DNA of 64,000 nt from Clostridiales bacterium (GTDB lineage: Bacteria > Bacillota > Clostridia > Christensenellales > Aristaeellaceae). The translations under genes and the position numbers were made by a program. The stretch spans positions 1 through 64,000 of the forward strand of contig JALFVL010000002.1 of assembly GCA_022787165.1 (NCBI GenBank), in the 5' to 3' direction. This document shows, piece after piece, positions 8,337-17,077 of this stretch (positions within the stretch are counted from its first letter, which is position 1; each line of letters starts with the position of its first letter). The notes beneath the pieces were generated by a model, which was given only the letters and a program-made list of their open reading frames with translations, was not told the DNA's origin and made no database searches.

Positions 8337-9265
8337 GCGACGTCATCAAGAAAGCCACCCGCGATGGCTACGGCAGGGCGCTCGTGGAGCTGGGCCGCGA
8401 GCACGAGGACATCGTCGTGCTGGACGCCGACCTGGCGGCCTCCACGAAGACCGGCATGTTCAAGAAGGAATTCCCCGACCGCCACTTTGACTGCGGCATT
8501 GCCGAGGGCAACATGGTCGCCGCGGCGGCCGGCATGGCGGCGATGGGTCTGGTGCCCTTCGCGTCGAGCTTCGCGATGTTCGCCGCGGGCCGCGCGTATG
8601 AGCAGGTGCGCAATTCCGTCGGCTATCCGCGGCTGAATGTCAAGATCGGCGCGACGCACGGCGGCATCTCCGTCGGCGAGGACGGCGCGAGCCACCAGTG
8701 CTGCGAGGATTTCGCGCTCATGCGCTCCATCCCCGGCATGGTCATCCTCAACCCGGCGGATGAGGTCGAGGCGCGCAAGGCGGTCAAGGCCGCCTACGCC
8801 TACGACGGCCCGGTCTACCTGCGCTTTGGCCGCCTCGCCGTTCCGGTCATCCACGGCGAGGACTACGACTTCGCCATCGGCAAGGGCGAGCAGCTGACCG
8901 AGGGCAACGACGTCGCCATCCTCGCGACCGGCCTGATGGTCAACGAGGCGCTCATGGCGGCGCAGACGCTCAGGGCCGAGGGCATCGCCGCCCGCGTCAT
9001 CAACCTGTGCACGATCAAGCCGCTCGACGGGGAGATCGTCCTCAAGGCCGCGCGCGAGTGCGGCAGGATCATCACCTGCGAGGAGCACAGCGTCATCGGC
9101 GGCCTGGGCGAGGCGGTCTGCTCGCTGCTGAGCGAAACCTGCCCGACGCCCGTTCGCCGCATCGGCGTAAGCGATGTCTTCGGCTATTCCGGCCCGGCGT
9201 GGGATCTGCTCAAGGCCTTCGGCCTGAGCGCGGAGCATATCGTCGAGACTGCAAAGAGCTTCTGA
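8333..9265 (+). CDS. Transketolase, C-terminal subunit
   Basis: A 310-residue partner of the preceding subunit. It holds the pyrimidine-binding domain (DIVVLDADLAASTKTGMF, DCGIAEGNMVAAAAGMA, with the conserved Glu that activates thiamine diphosphate) and the C-terminal domain (CEEHSVIGGLGEAV). Translationally coupled through a 4-base overlap. A strong hairpin terminator follows 27 bases after the stop. Confidence 0.96.
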   Translation: MSDVIKKATRDGYGRALVELGREHEDIVVLDADLAASTKTGMFKKEFPDRHFDCGIAEGNMVAAAAGMAAMGLVPFASSFAMFAAGRAYEQVRNSVGYPRLNVKIGATHGGISVGEDGASHQCCEDFALMRSIPGMVILNPADEVEARKAVKAAYAYDGPVYLRFGRLAVPVIHGEDYDFAIGKGEQLTEGNDVAILATGLMVNEALMAAQTLRAEGIAARVINLCTIKPLDGEIVLKAARECGRIITCEEHSVIGGLGEAVCSLLSETCPTPVRRIGVSDVFGYSGPAWDLLKAFGLSAEHIVETAKSF

Positions 9266-9292
9266 TCCGGCCATAATATATTATATATCATG

Positions 9293-9328
9293 AAAGGGAC
9301 TTTCCTGAAATTCGGAAAGCCCCTTTTT
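9293..9328 (+). terminator. Rho-independent terminator after transketolase
   Basis: Thirteen-base arms (AAAGGGACTTTCC against GGAAAGCCCCTTT, one mismatch), an 8-base loop and a T-run. Confidence 0.85.
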
Positions 9329-9358
9329 ATACTATTCTCAGATAGAAACGAACGATAA

Positions 9359-9516
9359 GCGCGAAGCGAAGAAGGGAGTTTGAGGGGACCGAAGTCTGCC
9401 GCCGCCAATGGCGGAAAGAGGCAGACGAAGCGTCGGGAATCGCAGGGAGCGCCGCAGCGCGACCATGCGAGTTCCCCGGACTGAAATCCCTCAAGCGGGT
9501 TTGGGCGGCAGCCCAA
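9359..9516. repeat. Composite structured intergenic repeat, copy A (with insert)
   Basis: Between the transketolase terminator and the recA stop. It shares with copies at 22611-22742 and 50121-50250 a GCGCGAAGCGAAG end, a TTGAGGG/CCCTCAA stem and a TTGGGC-GGCA-GCCCAA hairpin. In this copy the loop of the TTGAGGG stem is expanded by about 100 bases, which hold a second repeated element (9390-9477) also found at 16954-17035. Confidence 0.75.
9390..9477. repeat. Structured element E2, copy 1
   Basis: Core AGCGTCGGGAATCGCAGGG followed by GCGCGACCATGCG and GTTCCC is shared with 16954-17035. A GTCTGCC/GGCAGAC stem precedes the core; the other copy has GCCTGCC/GGCAGGC at the same place, a compensatory change. 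Confidence 0.7.
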
Positions 9517-9550
9517 AAGATGGATGGAATAACAATTTCAGCGCTGCGAT

Positions 9551-10676
<1,126 letters not shown>

Positions 10677-10690
<14 letters not shown>

Positions 10691-11972
10691 TGTCCTTCTC
10701 CTTCCGTGGCTCTGCTTCCTGTCGCTCGTCCGCGGCGATCGCGGCGCGGCGGATCATGTCAAGCGCCCGCAGCGCGGCCAGCTCGCGGATGCGCGTCCTG
10801 TCGCCCCGCAGCGTCAGCCGCTCCACGCGCACGCCCTGCGCGTCCGCGCAGGCGACATACACCAGCCCGACGGGCTTTTCCTTTGTGCCGCCGTCCGGCC
10901 CGGCGATGCCCGTCGTCGCGACGGCGATATCCGCGCCGCTGCGCTGGCGCAGACCCTGCGCCATCTCGCGCGCCGTCTGTTCGCTGACCGCGCCGTGGGC
11001 GCGCAGCGTTTCGGGGCTGACGCCGCAGTATTTGACCTTCGCCTCGTTGGCATAGGTGACATGCGCCTCGCCCAGCGCGGCCGAGATGCCGGGATAGTTG
11101 ACCAGCTTCGCCGCGACAAGCCCGCCCGTGCAGCTCTCCGCCGTGGCGACGCTCAAGCCCCGCTCGGTCAGCGCGCGGCCGGCGGCCTCCTCCATCGAGC
11201 TCTCGCTCGTGTCCGTGACGGCATAGACGCTCTCGCCCAGGATGCGCTTGAGCGCGTCCACGACGGGGCGAAGCTTGTCAAGCGCCTCGCGCTCGCTGTC
11301 CGCCTTCGCGCTCACGCGCAGCTGGCATTCGCCAACCTGGCAGTAGGGCGCGACCGTCACCTCGCCGTCGCTCTCGATGTAGTTGGCGCACAGCTGCGCG
11401 ACCTGGGACTCGCCCATGCCGTAGATGCGGATGTAGCGCGAGGCGATGCAGCCGCCCATGCGCGCGGCCAGACGCGGATAGACCTGGCGCTCGAACATGT
11501 CCGCCATCTCGTGCGGCGGGCCGGGGAGCTGCACGACGGTCTTGCCGTCCCGCTCGATCATGCAGCCCGGCGCGGTACCGCAGGCGTTGGGCAGGATGAT
11601 GCTGCCCGCGGGGAAGAGCGCCTGCTTGCGGTTGCTCAGCGGACAGACGCGGCCCGTTTTGGCAAAGTAATCCTGAATCGCGCGCCAGCTCGCCTCGTCA
11701 TAGACCATCGGCAGATGCAGAAGCTCCGCGGCGGTCTCCTTGGAGAGGTCGTCCTGCGTGGGCCCCAGGCCGCCGGTCGTGATGACGATGTCGCTCCTTG
11801 AAAGCGCCAGCGCCAGCGTCTCGCGCATGCGGGCGGGGTTGTCGCCCACGGTCGTGTGATAGTAGACGCTGATGCCCAGGCTCTGCAGGCGGCGCGAGAG
11901 CACCTGCGCATCCGTATTGGCAATCTGCCCCATCAGCAGCTCCGTGCCGATGGCCACAATCTCCGCTACCAT
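10677..11972 (-). CDS. cinA: CinA family protein (NMN deamidase/MoaB-like domain)
   Basis: A 431-residue two-domain CinA. The N-terminal molybdopterin-binding-like domain begins [15 protein letters not shown] and has [11 protein letters not shown]; the C-terminal domain (about 275-420) has [12 protein letters not shown] and the [15 protein letters not shown] [10 protein letters not shown] loop of NMN amidohydrolase. The family recycles NMN and pyrophosphorylated nucleotides and is linked to competence. The start at 11972 matches the conserved N-terminus and follows GGAGGGGCGAGG; a longer upstream frame is the shadow of pgsA. It is coupled to pgsA upstream and overlaps recA. Confidence 0.95.
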
Positions 11973-11974
11973 GC

Positions 11975-12535
11975 TTACCTCGCCCCTCCCAGAACGCTGC
12001 GGTTCTGCCAGACGTATTCGCCCATCGAGTACAGCGTCATGGCGGCGGTCGCCAGCGTCAGCAGCGAGGCGATCACGCCGCCCTCCGTCACGGTCAGCAG
12101 CATGACCAGCAGCATTTGCAGCACGGTCTTGACCTTGCCGCTCATGCCCGCGGCGATGACGTGCCCCTGCTCCACGGCGCACAGCCGCAGACCGGAGACG
12201 ACAAACTCCCGGGCAATGAAGATGATGCAGGCGACGACGTTGAGCCGCCCCATCGCGGTGAGCATGATGAAGGCCGTATGCGTCAGCAGCTTGTCCGCGA
12301 TGGGATCCATGAACTTGCCAAAGTTGGTGATCAGGCCGTCCCTGCGCGCGATTTTGCCGTCGAGCATGTCCGTCAGCGAGGCCAGCGCGAAGACGAGCAG
12401 CGGCAGCAGGCACAGCGCCCCGGCATCCGCGAACAGCCAGAGCAGCACGAGATAGACCGGCACCAGCGCCACGCGCAGCAGCGTCAGCCGGTTGGGCAGA
12501 TTCAGCGAGCGCCAGCCATCCAGCAGCTTTTTCAT
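11975..12535 (-). CDS. pgsA: CDP-diacylglycerol-glycerol-3-phosphate 3-phosphatidyltransferase
   Basis: A 186-residue membrane enzyme of phosphatidylglycerol synthesis. It carries the CDP-alcohol phosphotransferase signature DMLDGKIARRDGLITNFGKF continuing MDPIADK (residues about 57-83), in which the Asp residues bind metal, and several hydrophobic helices. Start overlaps the rimO stop by 4 bases (GTATGA). Confidence 0.96.
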   Translation of the reverse strand: MKKLLDGWRSLNLPNRLTLLRVALVPVYLVLLWLFADAGALCLLPLLVFALASLTDMLDGKIARRDGLITNFGKFMDPIADKLLTHTAFIMLTAMGRLNVVACIIFIAREFVVSGLRLCAVEQGHVIAAGMSGKVKTVLQMLLVMLLTVTEGGVIASLLTLATAAMTLYSMGEYVWQNRSVLGGAR

Positions 12536-13842
12536 ACGCGCACCCCCATCAGGTCGTAGGCCTTCGCCCCGGTGATTCGGACATCCACAAACGAGCCGAT
12601 CTCGCAGGGCTCATCGGAGCCGAAGTAGATGCAGCCGTCCGTCTCGGGCGCCTCGAATTCGCTGCGCCCGACATAGCGGTTTCCGCGCTTTTTCTCCACC
12701 AGCACGCGGCAGGTCGTGCCTACGCGCGCGCGGTTCTGCGCAAGGGAAATCCCGTGCTGAAGGGTCATGAGCGCGTCATAGCGCGCCTGCTTGACGCTCT
12801 CCTCGATCTGATCGGGCATCTGCGCGGCGAGCGTCCCCTCCTCCGGGGAGAACATGAACGCGCCCATGCGGTCGAATTTCGTCTCCCGCACGAAGTCCAT
12901 CAGCTCCTCAAAGTCCTCCTGTGTCTCGCCCGGGAAGCCGACCATCAGCGTCGTGCGCAGCATCATGCCGCGCGCCTTGAACTTCGCGCAGACCTCGCGG
13001 ATGTGCGCGCTCGTGTCGGTGCGGTTCATGTCCGTGAGGATGTGCTGGCTGATGTGCTGCATCGGCAGGTCGAGATATTTGCAGACGTTGGGCAGATTCG
13101 CGATGGTGTCAAGCAGCCTGTCGTCCACGCGCTCAGGGTAGCAGTAGAGCGTGCGCAGCCAGTCGACGCCCGGGATCGCGGCGACCTTCTCGATGAGCTC
13201 CGGCAGGCGGCTCTCCCCGCCCCCGTCGGTGCCCCAGCGGGTCGTGTCCTGCGCGATGAGCGTGAATTCCCGCACGCCCTGCCCGGCGAGCCGGCGCACC
13301 TCCTTGAGGATATCCGCCTCGGGACGGCTGCGGTAGCCGCCGCGGATCAGTGGGATCGCGCAGTAGGAGCAGCAGTTGTCGCAGCCCTCGCCGATGCGGA
13401 TATAGGCGCTGTATTTCGGCGTCGTCAGCACGCGGCCATATTCAAAGAACGTGCCGTCGTCGCCGGTGTAGACCGGGCGCGCGCCGGCAAAGGCCTCGCG
13501 GATCGCCTGGTCGAGCCTGGCGTATTCGTTGACGCCCAGGATGACGTCAACCTCGGGCATCTCCTCGCGGATGGCGTCGGGATAGCGCTGCGCGAAGCAG
13601 CCCGTCGCCACCAGCAGGCGGCAGCAGCCCGTCTGTTTGTACTGCGCCATTTCAAAGAGGGTGGCGATGGCCTCCTCCTTGGCGGACTGGATGAAGCCGC
13701 AGGTATTGACGATGATGACCTCCGCGCGGGCGGGGTCGGAGACGATGCGGTAGCCGTGCTCCTTGAGAAAGCCGAGCGTCTGCTCGGAATCGACGCGGTT
13801 TTTGCTGCATCCCAGAGAGATCAGCCCAACAGTTGTTGCCAA
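12532..13842 (-). CDS. rimO: Ribosomal protein S12 methylthiotransferase RimO
   Basis: A 436-residue radical-SAM methylthiotransferase that modifies an aspartate of ribosomal protein S12. The N-terminal UPF0004 domain has the cluster cysteines in LGCSKNRVDSE and VNTCGF; the radical-SAM triad is in GCDNCCSYCAIP; a C-terminal TRAM domain follows (YVGRSEFEAPETDG). The start is TTG at 13842 with AAAGGAG seven bases upstream. It heads the operon with pgsA, cinA and recA. Confidence 0.95.
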   Translation of the reverse strand: MATTVGLISLGCSKNRVDSEQTLGFLKEHGYRIVSDPARAEVIIVNTCGFIQSAKEEAIATLFEMAQYKQTGCCRLLVATGCFAQRYPDAIREEMPEVDVILGVNEYARLDQAIREAFAGARPVYTGDDGTFFEYGRVLTTPKYSAYIRIGEGCDNCCSYCAIPLIRGGYRSRPEADILKEVRRLAGQGVREFTLIAQDTTRWGTDGGGESRLPELIEKVAAIPGVDWLRTLYCYPERVDDRLLDTIANLPNVCKYLDLPMQHISQHILTDMNRTDTSAHIREVCAKFKARGMMLRTTLMVGFPGETQEDFEELMDFVRETKFDRMGAFMFSPEEGTLAAQMPDQIEESVKQARYDALMTLQHGISLAQNRARVGTTCRVLVEKKRGNRYVGRSEFEAPETDGCIYFGSDEPCEIGSFVDVRITGAKAYDLMGVRV

Positions 13843-13913
13843 AGTCGTTCTCCTTTAAAAACAGGTGGTGTCAGGACAGGGCACGCCCTGAAGATGGACA
13901 TGCATACGGCTAT

Positions 13914-13942
13914 ATTTTATCATGCGCAGGCCCCAAATACAA
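13914..13942 (-). promoter_or_regulatory. Second promoter of the rimO-recA operon
   Basis: TTGTAT, 17 bases, TAAAAT on the minus strand, about 72 bases before the rimO start and downstream of the LexA-controlled promoter. It would give basal expression when the upstream promoter is repressed. Confidence 0.55.
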
Positions 13943-13972
13943 GGAAAAACAGCGCGCGCCAAAAGAGAGCGG

Positions 13973-14010
13973 GCCGGCCCCTTCGCCCCGGGCGGCGAAT
14001 GGGCCGGCTT
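13973..14010 (-). other. GC-rich hairpin at the 5' end of the rimO transcript
   Basis: Arms GCCGGCCC and GGGCCGGC enclose an inner stem around CGCC/GGCG. It starts at about the predicted start of transcription from the LexA-box promoter. It may stabilise the mRNA, attenuate it or, read on the plus strand where TTTTATT follows, act as a terminator. Confidence 0.5.
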
Positions 14011-14012
14011 TT

Positions 14013-14040
14013 ATTATAGCACAGTCAAACCGAAATGCAA
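14013..14040 (-). promoter_or_regulatory. Promoter of rimO-pgsA-cinA-recA
   Basis: TTGCAT, 16 bases, TATAAT on the minus strand. The LexA box abuts the -35 element. Confidence 0.7.
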
Positions 14041-14052
14041 GAACATTTGTTC
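14041..14052 (-). promoter_or_regulatory. LexA (SOS) box
   Basis: GAACATTTGTTC fits the Firmicutes LexA consensus GAAC-N4-GTTC exactly, and is itself almost fully palindromic. It touches the -35 box of the promoter for the operon ending in recA, a placement expected for repression. Confidence 0.8.
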
Positions 14053-14066
14053 CCATTTTGGGCGGC

Positions 14067-14990
14067 TTATGACACGTCGATGCGCCGGTCCGCATGCGGG
14101 CAATAGGTCAGGTAGGCGAGCAGCAGCGTCGAGGTATCCGGCAGGGAGAGGCAGAAGACCGGCGGCGCGCCGCGCCGGACGGCGGAGGAAAGCTCCTGCG
14201 AGAGCAGAAAGAGGCCGCTGCCCTGCGGCGCGCGCCGCACAAAGCCGAAGCGCACATCCTCCCAAGGGAGATAGAGGCTGCCGCCGGCGCCGACGCCCTC
14301 CTCGCTGATGCGCGGGCAGGTCAGCAGCGCGACGCCCGCGCGGTTGACGAGGATCATCCCGGCCAGACAGAGGCCAAAGGCTGCGGCGCTCAGGCCGAAG
14401 ACAAGCGGCAGCGGCTCCTGCCCCGCAGCGCGCAGGAGCATCAGCGCGGCGGTCAGAAACGCGATCAGCGCCGTGGGAAGCATGACGGCGGGATAGAGCG
14501 CGGCCTGATGCCAGAGCGGGCGGAGCCTGCCCCTTGGCCTTTTAGGCGGCGGGGGCGTCAGATCCACGTCAAAAGGGCAGTAGGTCTGCACGGCGGCAGC
14601 CAGCCGCCGGTTCAGCGGGGCGACAAAGCCCCATTCCCCACAGACCGGCGCGCGATGAAGCATCTGCAAAAAGTCCGCCCGGCCGCGGTAGAGGCCATAG
14701 AGATAGACCCGCCGGCTGTTGCAGCACAGCGCGCCCAGCGCCGCCAGGTCGTTCCACGGCGTGCGGCGCACACGCAGCAGGAAGCCGACGCCCACGCCCT
14801 CCCCATCCACAAAGAACCGGCAGGAGAGCAGCAAAAAGCACAGCGCCAGCAGCAGCCCGGTCGCAAAGAGCAGCACGCGCGACAGGCCGTCAAGCCCCGC
14901 GCCGCCGCACAGGTCGCGCGCCAGCGCGCAGCCGATGGCCAGCGCGCAGGAGGCTGCGCTCAGCCGGGGATAGCGAAGCACACGAACCAT
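14067..14990 (-). CDS. Conserved membrane protein of unknown function
   Basis: A 307-residue protein with two pairs of hydrophobic segments (about residues 10-55 and 160-225), each followed by a similar soluble stretch: VDGEGVGVGFLLRVRRTPWN and SEEGVGAGGSLYLPWED. The repeat suggests a duplicated membrane-anchored PH-like module. The start at 14990 is set by AGGAAGGAGG; an upstream ATG at 15017 is unsupported. No function can be assigned. Confidence 0.7.
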   Translation of the reverse strand: MVRVLRYPRLSAASCALAIGCALARDLCGGAGLDGLSRVLLFATGLLLALCFLLLSCRFFVDGEGVGVGFLLRVRRTPWNDLAALGALCCNSRRVYLYGLYRGRADFLQMLHRAPVCGEWGFVAPLNRRLAAAVQTYCPFDVDLTPPPPKRPRGRLRPLWHQAALYPAVMLPTALIAFLTAALMLLRAAGQEPLPLVFGLSAAAFGLCLAGMILVNRAGVALLTCPRISEEGVGAGGSLYLPWEDVRFGFVRRAPQGSGLFLLSQELSSAVRRGAPPVFCLSLPDTSTLLLAYLTYCPHADRRIDVS

Positions 14991-15107
14991 GGCAGCCTCC
15001 TTCCTGCTTATTCGCAAATCGGATCAAAGTGGAAAAGAAGAGGCTCCAATCGCGGAAGCCTCTTCAGACGTATCAGGCTTTTGGAATCCGGCCATGAGAG
15101 CGGGGCC

Positions 15108-16253
15108 TCACGGGTTGGCCGGCGGGAGCGTCGCCTCGGGCGACGGACCGGCGGCGGCGGGCGTCTCCTGCGGCTCAGCGTCCGGCTCTGCCGTCGCCTC
15201 GCCGAAGCCATAGCCGCTGCGGGCGCCGGGCAGCTCGTCAATCAGGACGATCTCCGGCTCAGCCTCCTCCTGAGCAGCAGCCTCCGCAGCCGCTTCAGCC
15301 TCGGCCGCAGCCTTCGCGGCGGCCTCCGCCTCCTCGCGCATCTGCTGCGCGCGCAGCACGGCGGCCTGCGTCACGGGCTGGCGGCCGGACTCGGTCACAC
15401 CCAGCGCCGCCTGCATGACGGCATAGGGGCAGTCGCTGGTGAGCACGACGTCGCGATACGGGCTCGAGGAGGTATGGCGGCCGCTGCGCATCTCGACATG
15501 CGTATAGTCGGAGCCGGAATTCTTGTTGCCCTCAACGGCGAACGCGTCGCCCGCCTCCAGCACGTCGCCGCGCTTGACGGAGATCTTCTCGCAGTGCAGG
15601 TAGAGCAGCGTCACGTCATATTCGGCGTTGTAGATGCCGACGGTGCCGTTGCTGTCGCCCGCGCGGGTCACCTCGCCGCCCAGAATCGCATGCAGCTGCG
15701 CGCCCGGCTCGAGCACGAAGTCGATGCCCTCGTGGATGCCGGTGAAGCCGTAGTTGCCCTTGCTGTTCGCGCGGCGCTCGCAGTACTGGCCATAGAGCAT
15801 GGCCGTCTCGCCGTAGTCGCCGCCGTAGAGGCGCTCGCGCATCGCATCGGTGATATCCAGCACGACCGGCGCGACGGCGTAGGTGCCGTTTTCGTCCTCG
15901 ACGATATACGCCGGCGGGACATCCGAGGCAAACGGCGTCAGGCCATACTTGCCGTGGTTATAGGCATAGACATTGTCGTAATAGGTCACCTTGCGCCTGC
16001 GGATGTGCAGGGACTGACTGATGAACCAGCGGGACTGCGTCGTCAGCTCGTGCGGGTTTTCCGGCTCAGCCGCTTCTTCGGGCTCCGCCGCAGGCGTATC
16101 CTCCGGCCCTACCTCAACATTTTTCGGCTCAGCCGCCGTCTCGGTCTGCGCGGCGGGGGTCTCCTCCGGCTGCACCACAGCGTCCTCCGCATAAGCATTC
16201 ATCGCAAGAAGCAGGCTGGCAAGCGCGAGCGCTGCGATCCATTTTCTCTTCAT
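15108..16253 (-). CDS. Secreted M23/LytM-domain protein, probably catalytically degenerate
   Basis: A 381-residue exported protein. Signal peptide residues 1-22 (cleavage after AYA), a Glu/Pro/Ala-rich linker (23-70), a unique segment, an M23 (LytM) domain about 172-255, then an Ala/Glu coiled coil (about 298-335) and a Pro-rich tail. In M23 peptidases zinc is held by H-x3-D and the second His of HxH. Here His174, Asp178 (HEGID), His220 and His252 are present, but the first His of HxH is Tyr250 (YTH), so cleavage activity is doubtful. A regulatory role with an amidase or peptidase, as for EnvC-like LytM proteins, is possible. Confidence 0.8.
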   Translation of the reverse strand: MKRKWIAALALASLLLAMNAYAEDAVVQPEETPAAQTETAAEPKNVEVGPEDTPAAEPEEAAEPENPHELTTQSRWFISQSLHIRRRKVTYYDNVYAYNHGKYGLTPFASDVPPAYIVEDENGTYAVAPVVLDITDAMRERLYGGDYGETAMLYGQYCERRANSKGNYGFTGIHEGIDFVLEPGAQLHAILGGEVTRAGDSNGTVGIYNAEYDVTLLYLHCEKISVKRGDVLEAGDAFAVEGNKNSGSDYTHVEMRSGRHTSSSPYRDVVLTSDCPYAVMQAALGVTESGRQPVTQAAVLRAQQMREEAEAAAKAAAEAEAAAEAAAQEEAEPEIVLIDELPGARSGYGFGEATAEPDAEPQETPAAAGPSPEATLPPANP

Positions 16254-16305
16254 CTTGAAAATCCTCCGTTTTCGGAAAGTAATCTACCGCCCTTATTCTT
16301 CCTTT

Positions 16306-16333
16306 ATTATACCAGACAGCGCTTAAAACTCAA
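16306..16333 (-). promoter_or_regulatory. Promoter of the LytM-domain gene
   Basis: TTGAGT, 16 bases, TATAAT on the minus strand, 53 bases before the start at 16253. Confidence 0.7.
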
Positions 16334-16380
16334 GCATTTTTTGCCGAACGCTCCAGGATTTCCCACTTTTTCCGACGGAT

Positions 16381-16409
16381 TTGCTTTTTCCCCGGCGGCA
16401 TGGTATCAT
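16381..16409 (+). promoter_or_regulatory. Promoter of the VanZ-like gene
   Basis: TTGCTT, 17 bases, TATCAT, 34 bases before the start at 16443; divergent from the LytM promoter. Confidence 0.6.
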
Positions 16410-16442
16410 GGCCACAGCACAAAATGCGGGAGGATGAACGCG

Positions 16443-16898
16443 ATGAAAAAAACGGCGGCGTGGGCGCTGTGTGCGGTCTGGATGGCCGTCATCTTCTTCA
16501 TGTCGGCGATGCCGGGCGAGGTCTCCGGCGAGCAGAGCGGCACGATCACCGCCCTGCTTTTGAGCGCGCTGGGCGCGCTGGGCGTCCCGCAGGAGGCGGT
16601 TCCTCCTGCACTGCTGGAGCTGCTTTTGCGCAAGGGCGCGCACATGGCCGAATACGCGGTGCTCTTTTTGCTGCTTTTGCGCGCGCTGCGCCTGAGCGGC
16701 GCGCGCCGCCCGGGGCTGAGTGCGCTGCTGATGAGCGCCGCCTATGCCACAACGGATGAGTTTCATCAGATGTTCAGCGAGGGGCGCGGGCCAAGTCCTC
16801 TCGACGTGCTGATCGACACCGCCGGCGCAGGGGGTGGCTGGGGCGTGCTCACGCTGCTTTCCAAACGCCCAAAAGCCCTCCCCAAAGAGGAAGGCTGA
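16443..16898 (+). CDS. VanZ-like family membrane protein
   Basis: A 151-residue protein with about four membrane segments and VanZ-family signatures: FFMSAMPGE near the N-terminus, RKGAHMAEYAVLFLLL, and TTDEFHQMFSEGRGPSPLDVLIDTAG (read as TTDEFHQMF then GRGPSPLDVLIDTAG). VanZ relatives are linked to glycopeptide tolerance, but most, including stand-alone ones, have unknown roles. The ATG at 16443 is preferred because GGAGG is 9 bases upstream; an ATG at 16434 is too close to it. Confidence 0.9.
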   Translation: MKKTAAWALCAVWMAVIFFMSAMPGEVSGEQSGTITALLLSALGALGVPQEAVPPALLELLLRKGAHMAEYAVLFLLLLRALRLSGARRPGLSALLMSAAYATTDEFHQMFSEGRGPSPLDVLIDTAGAGGGWGVLTLLSKRPKALPKEEG

Positions 16899-16953
16899 TC
16901 AGCGCTTGTACGCCGCTTTCTTATGATCAAAAGCCCTCCCCTTTGGAACCGGA

Positions 16954-17035
16954 GCCTGCCGCGCCCTGTGGGCGATCAAGGCAGGCGCAGCGTCGGGAAT
17001 CGCAGGGAGCATTTGCGCGACCATGCGGGTTCCCA
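16954..17035. repeat. Structured element E2, copy 2
   Basis: Shares AGCGTCGGGAATCGCAGGG, GCGCGACCATGCG and GGTTCCC-type ends with 9390-9477. GCCTGCC/GGCAGGC replaces GTCTGCC/GGCAGAC of copy 1. It is enclosed by AGCCCTCCCC (16932-16941) and GGGGGAGGCT (about 17036-17045), forming a long hairpin between the convergent VanZ-like and GH2 genes, so it may serve as their terminator. Confidence 0.7.
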
Positions 17036-17077
17036 GGGGGAGGCTGGTTCCGAAGGAACCGGGTGAGCTCTTCCCGC

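Noticed and set aside
14094..16442. Long plus-strand frame running into the VanZ-like gene
   Set aside because: Only the part from 16443 is a gene; the rest is antisense to two minus-strand genes.
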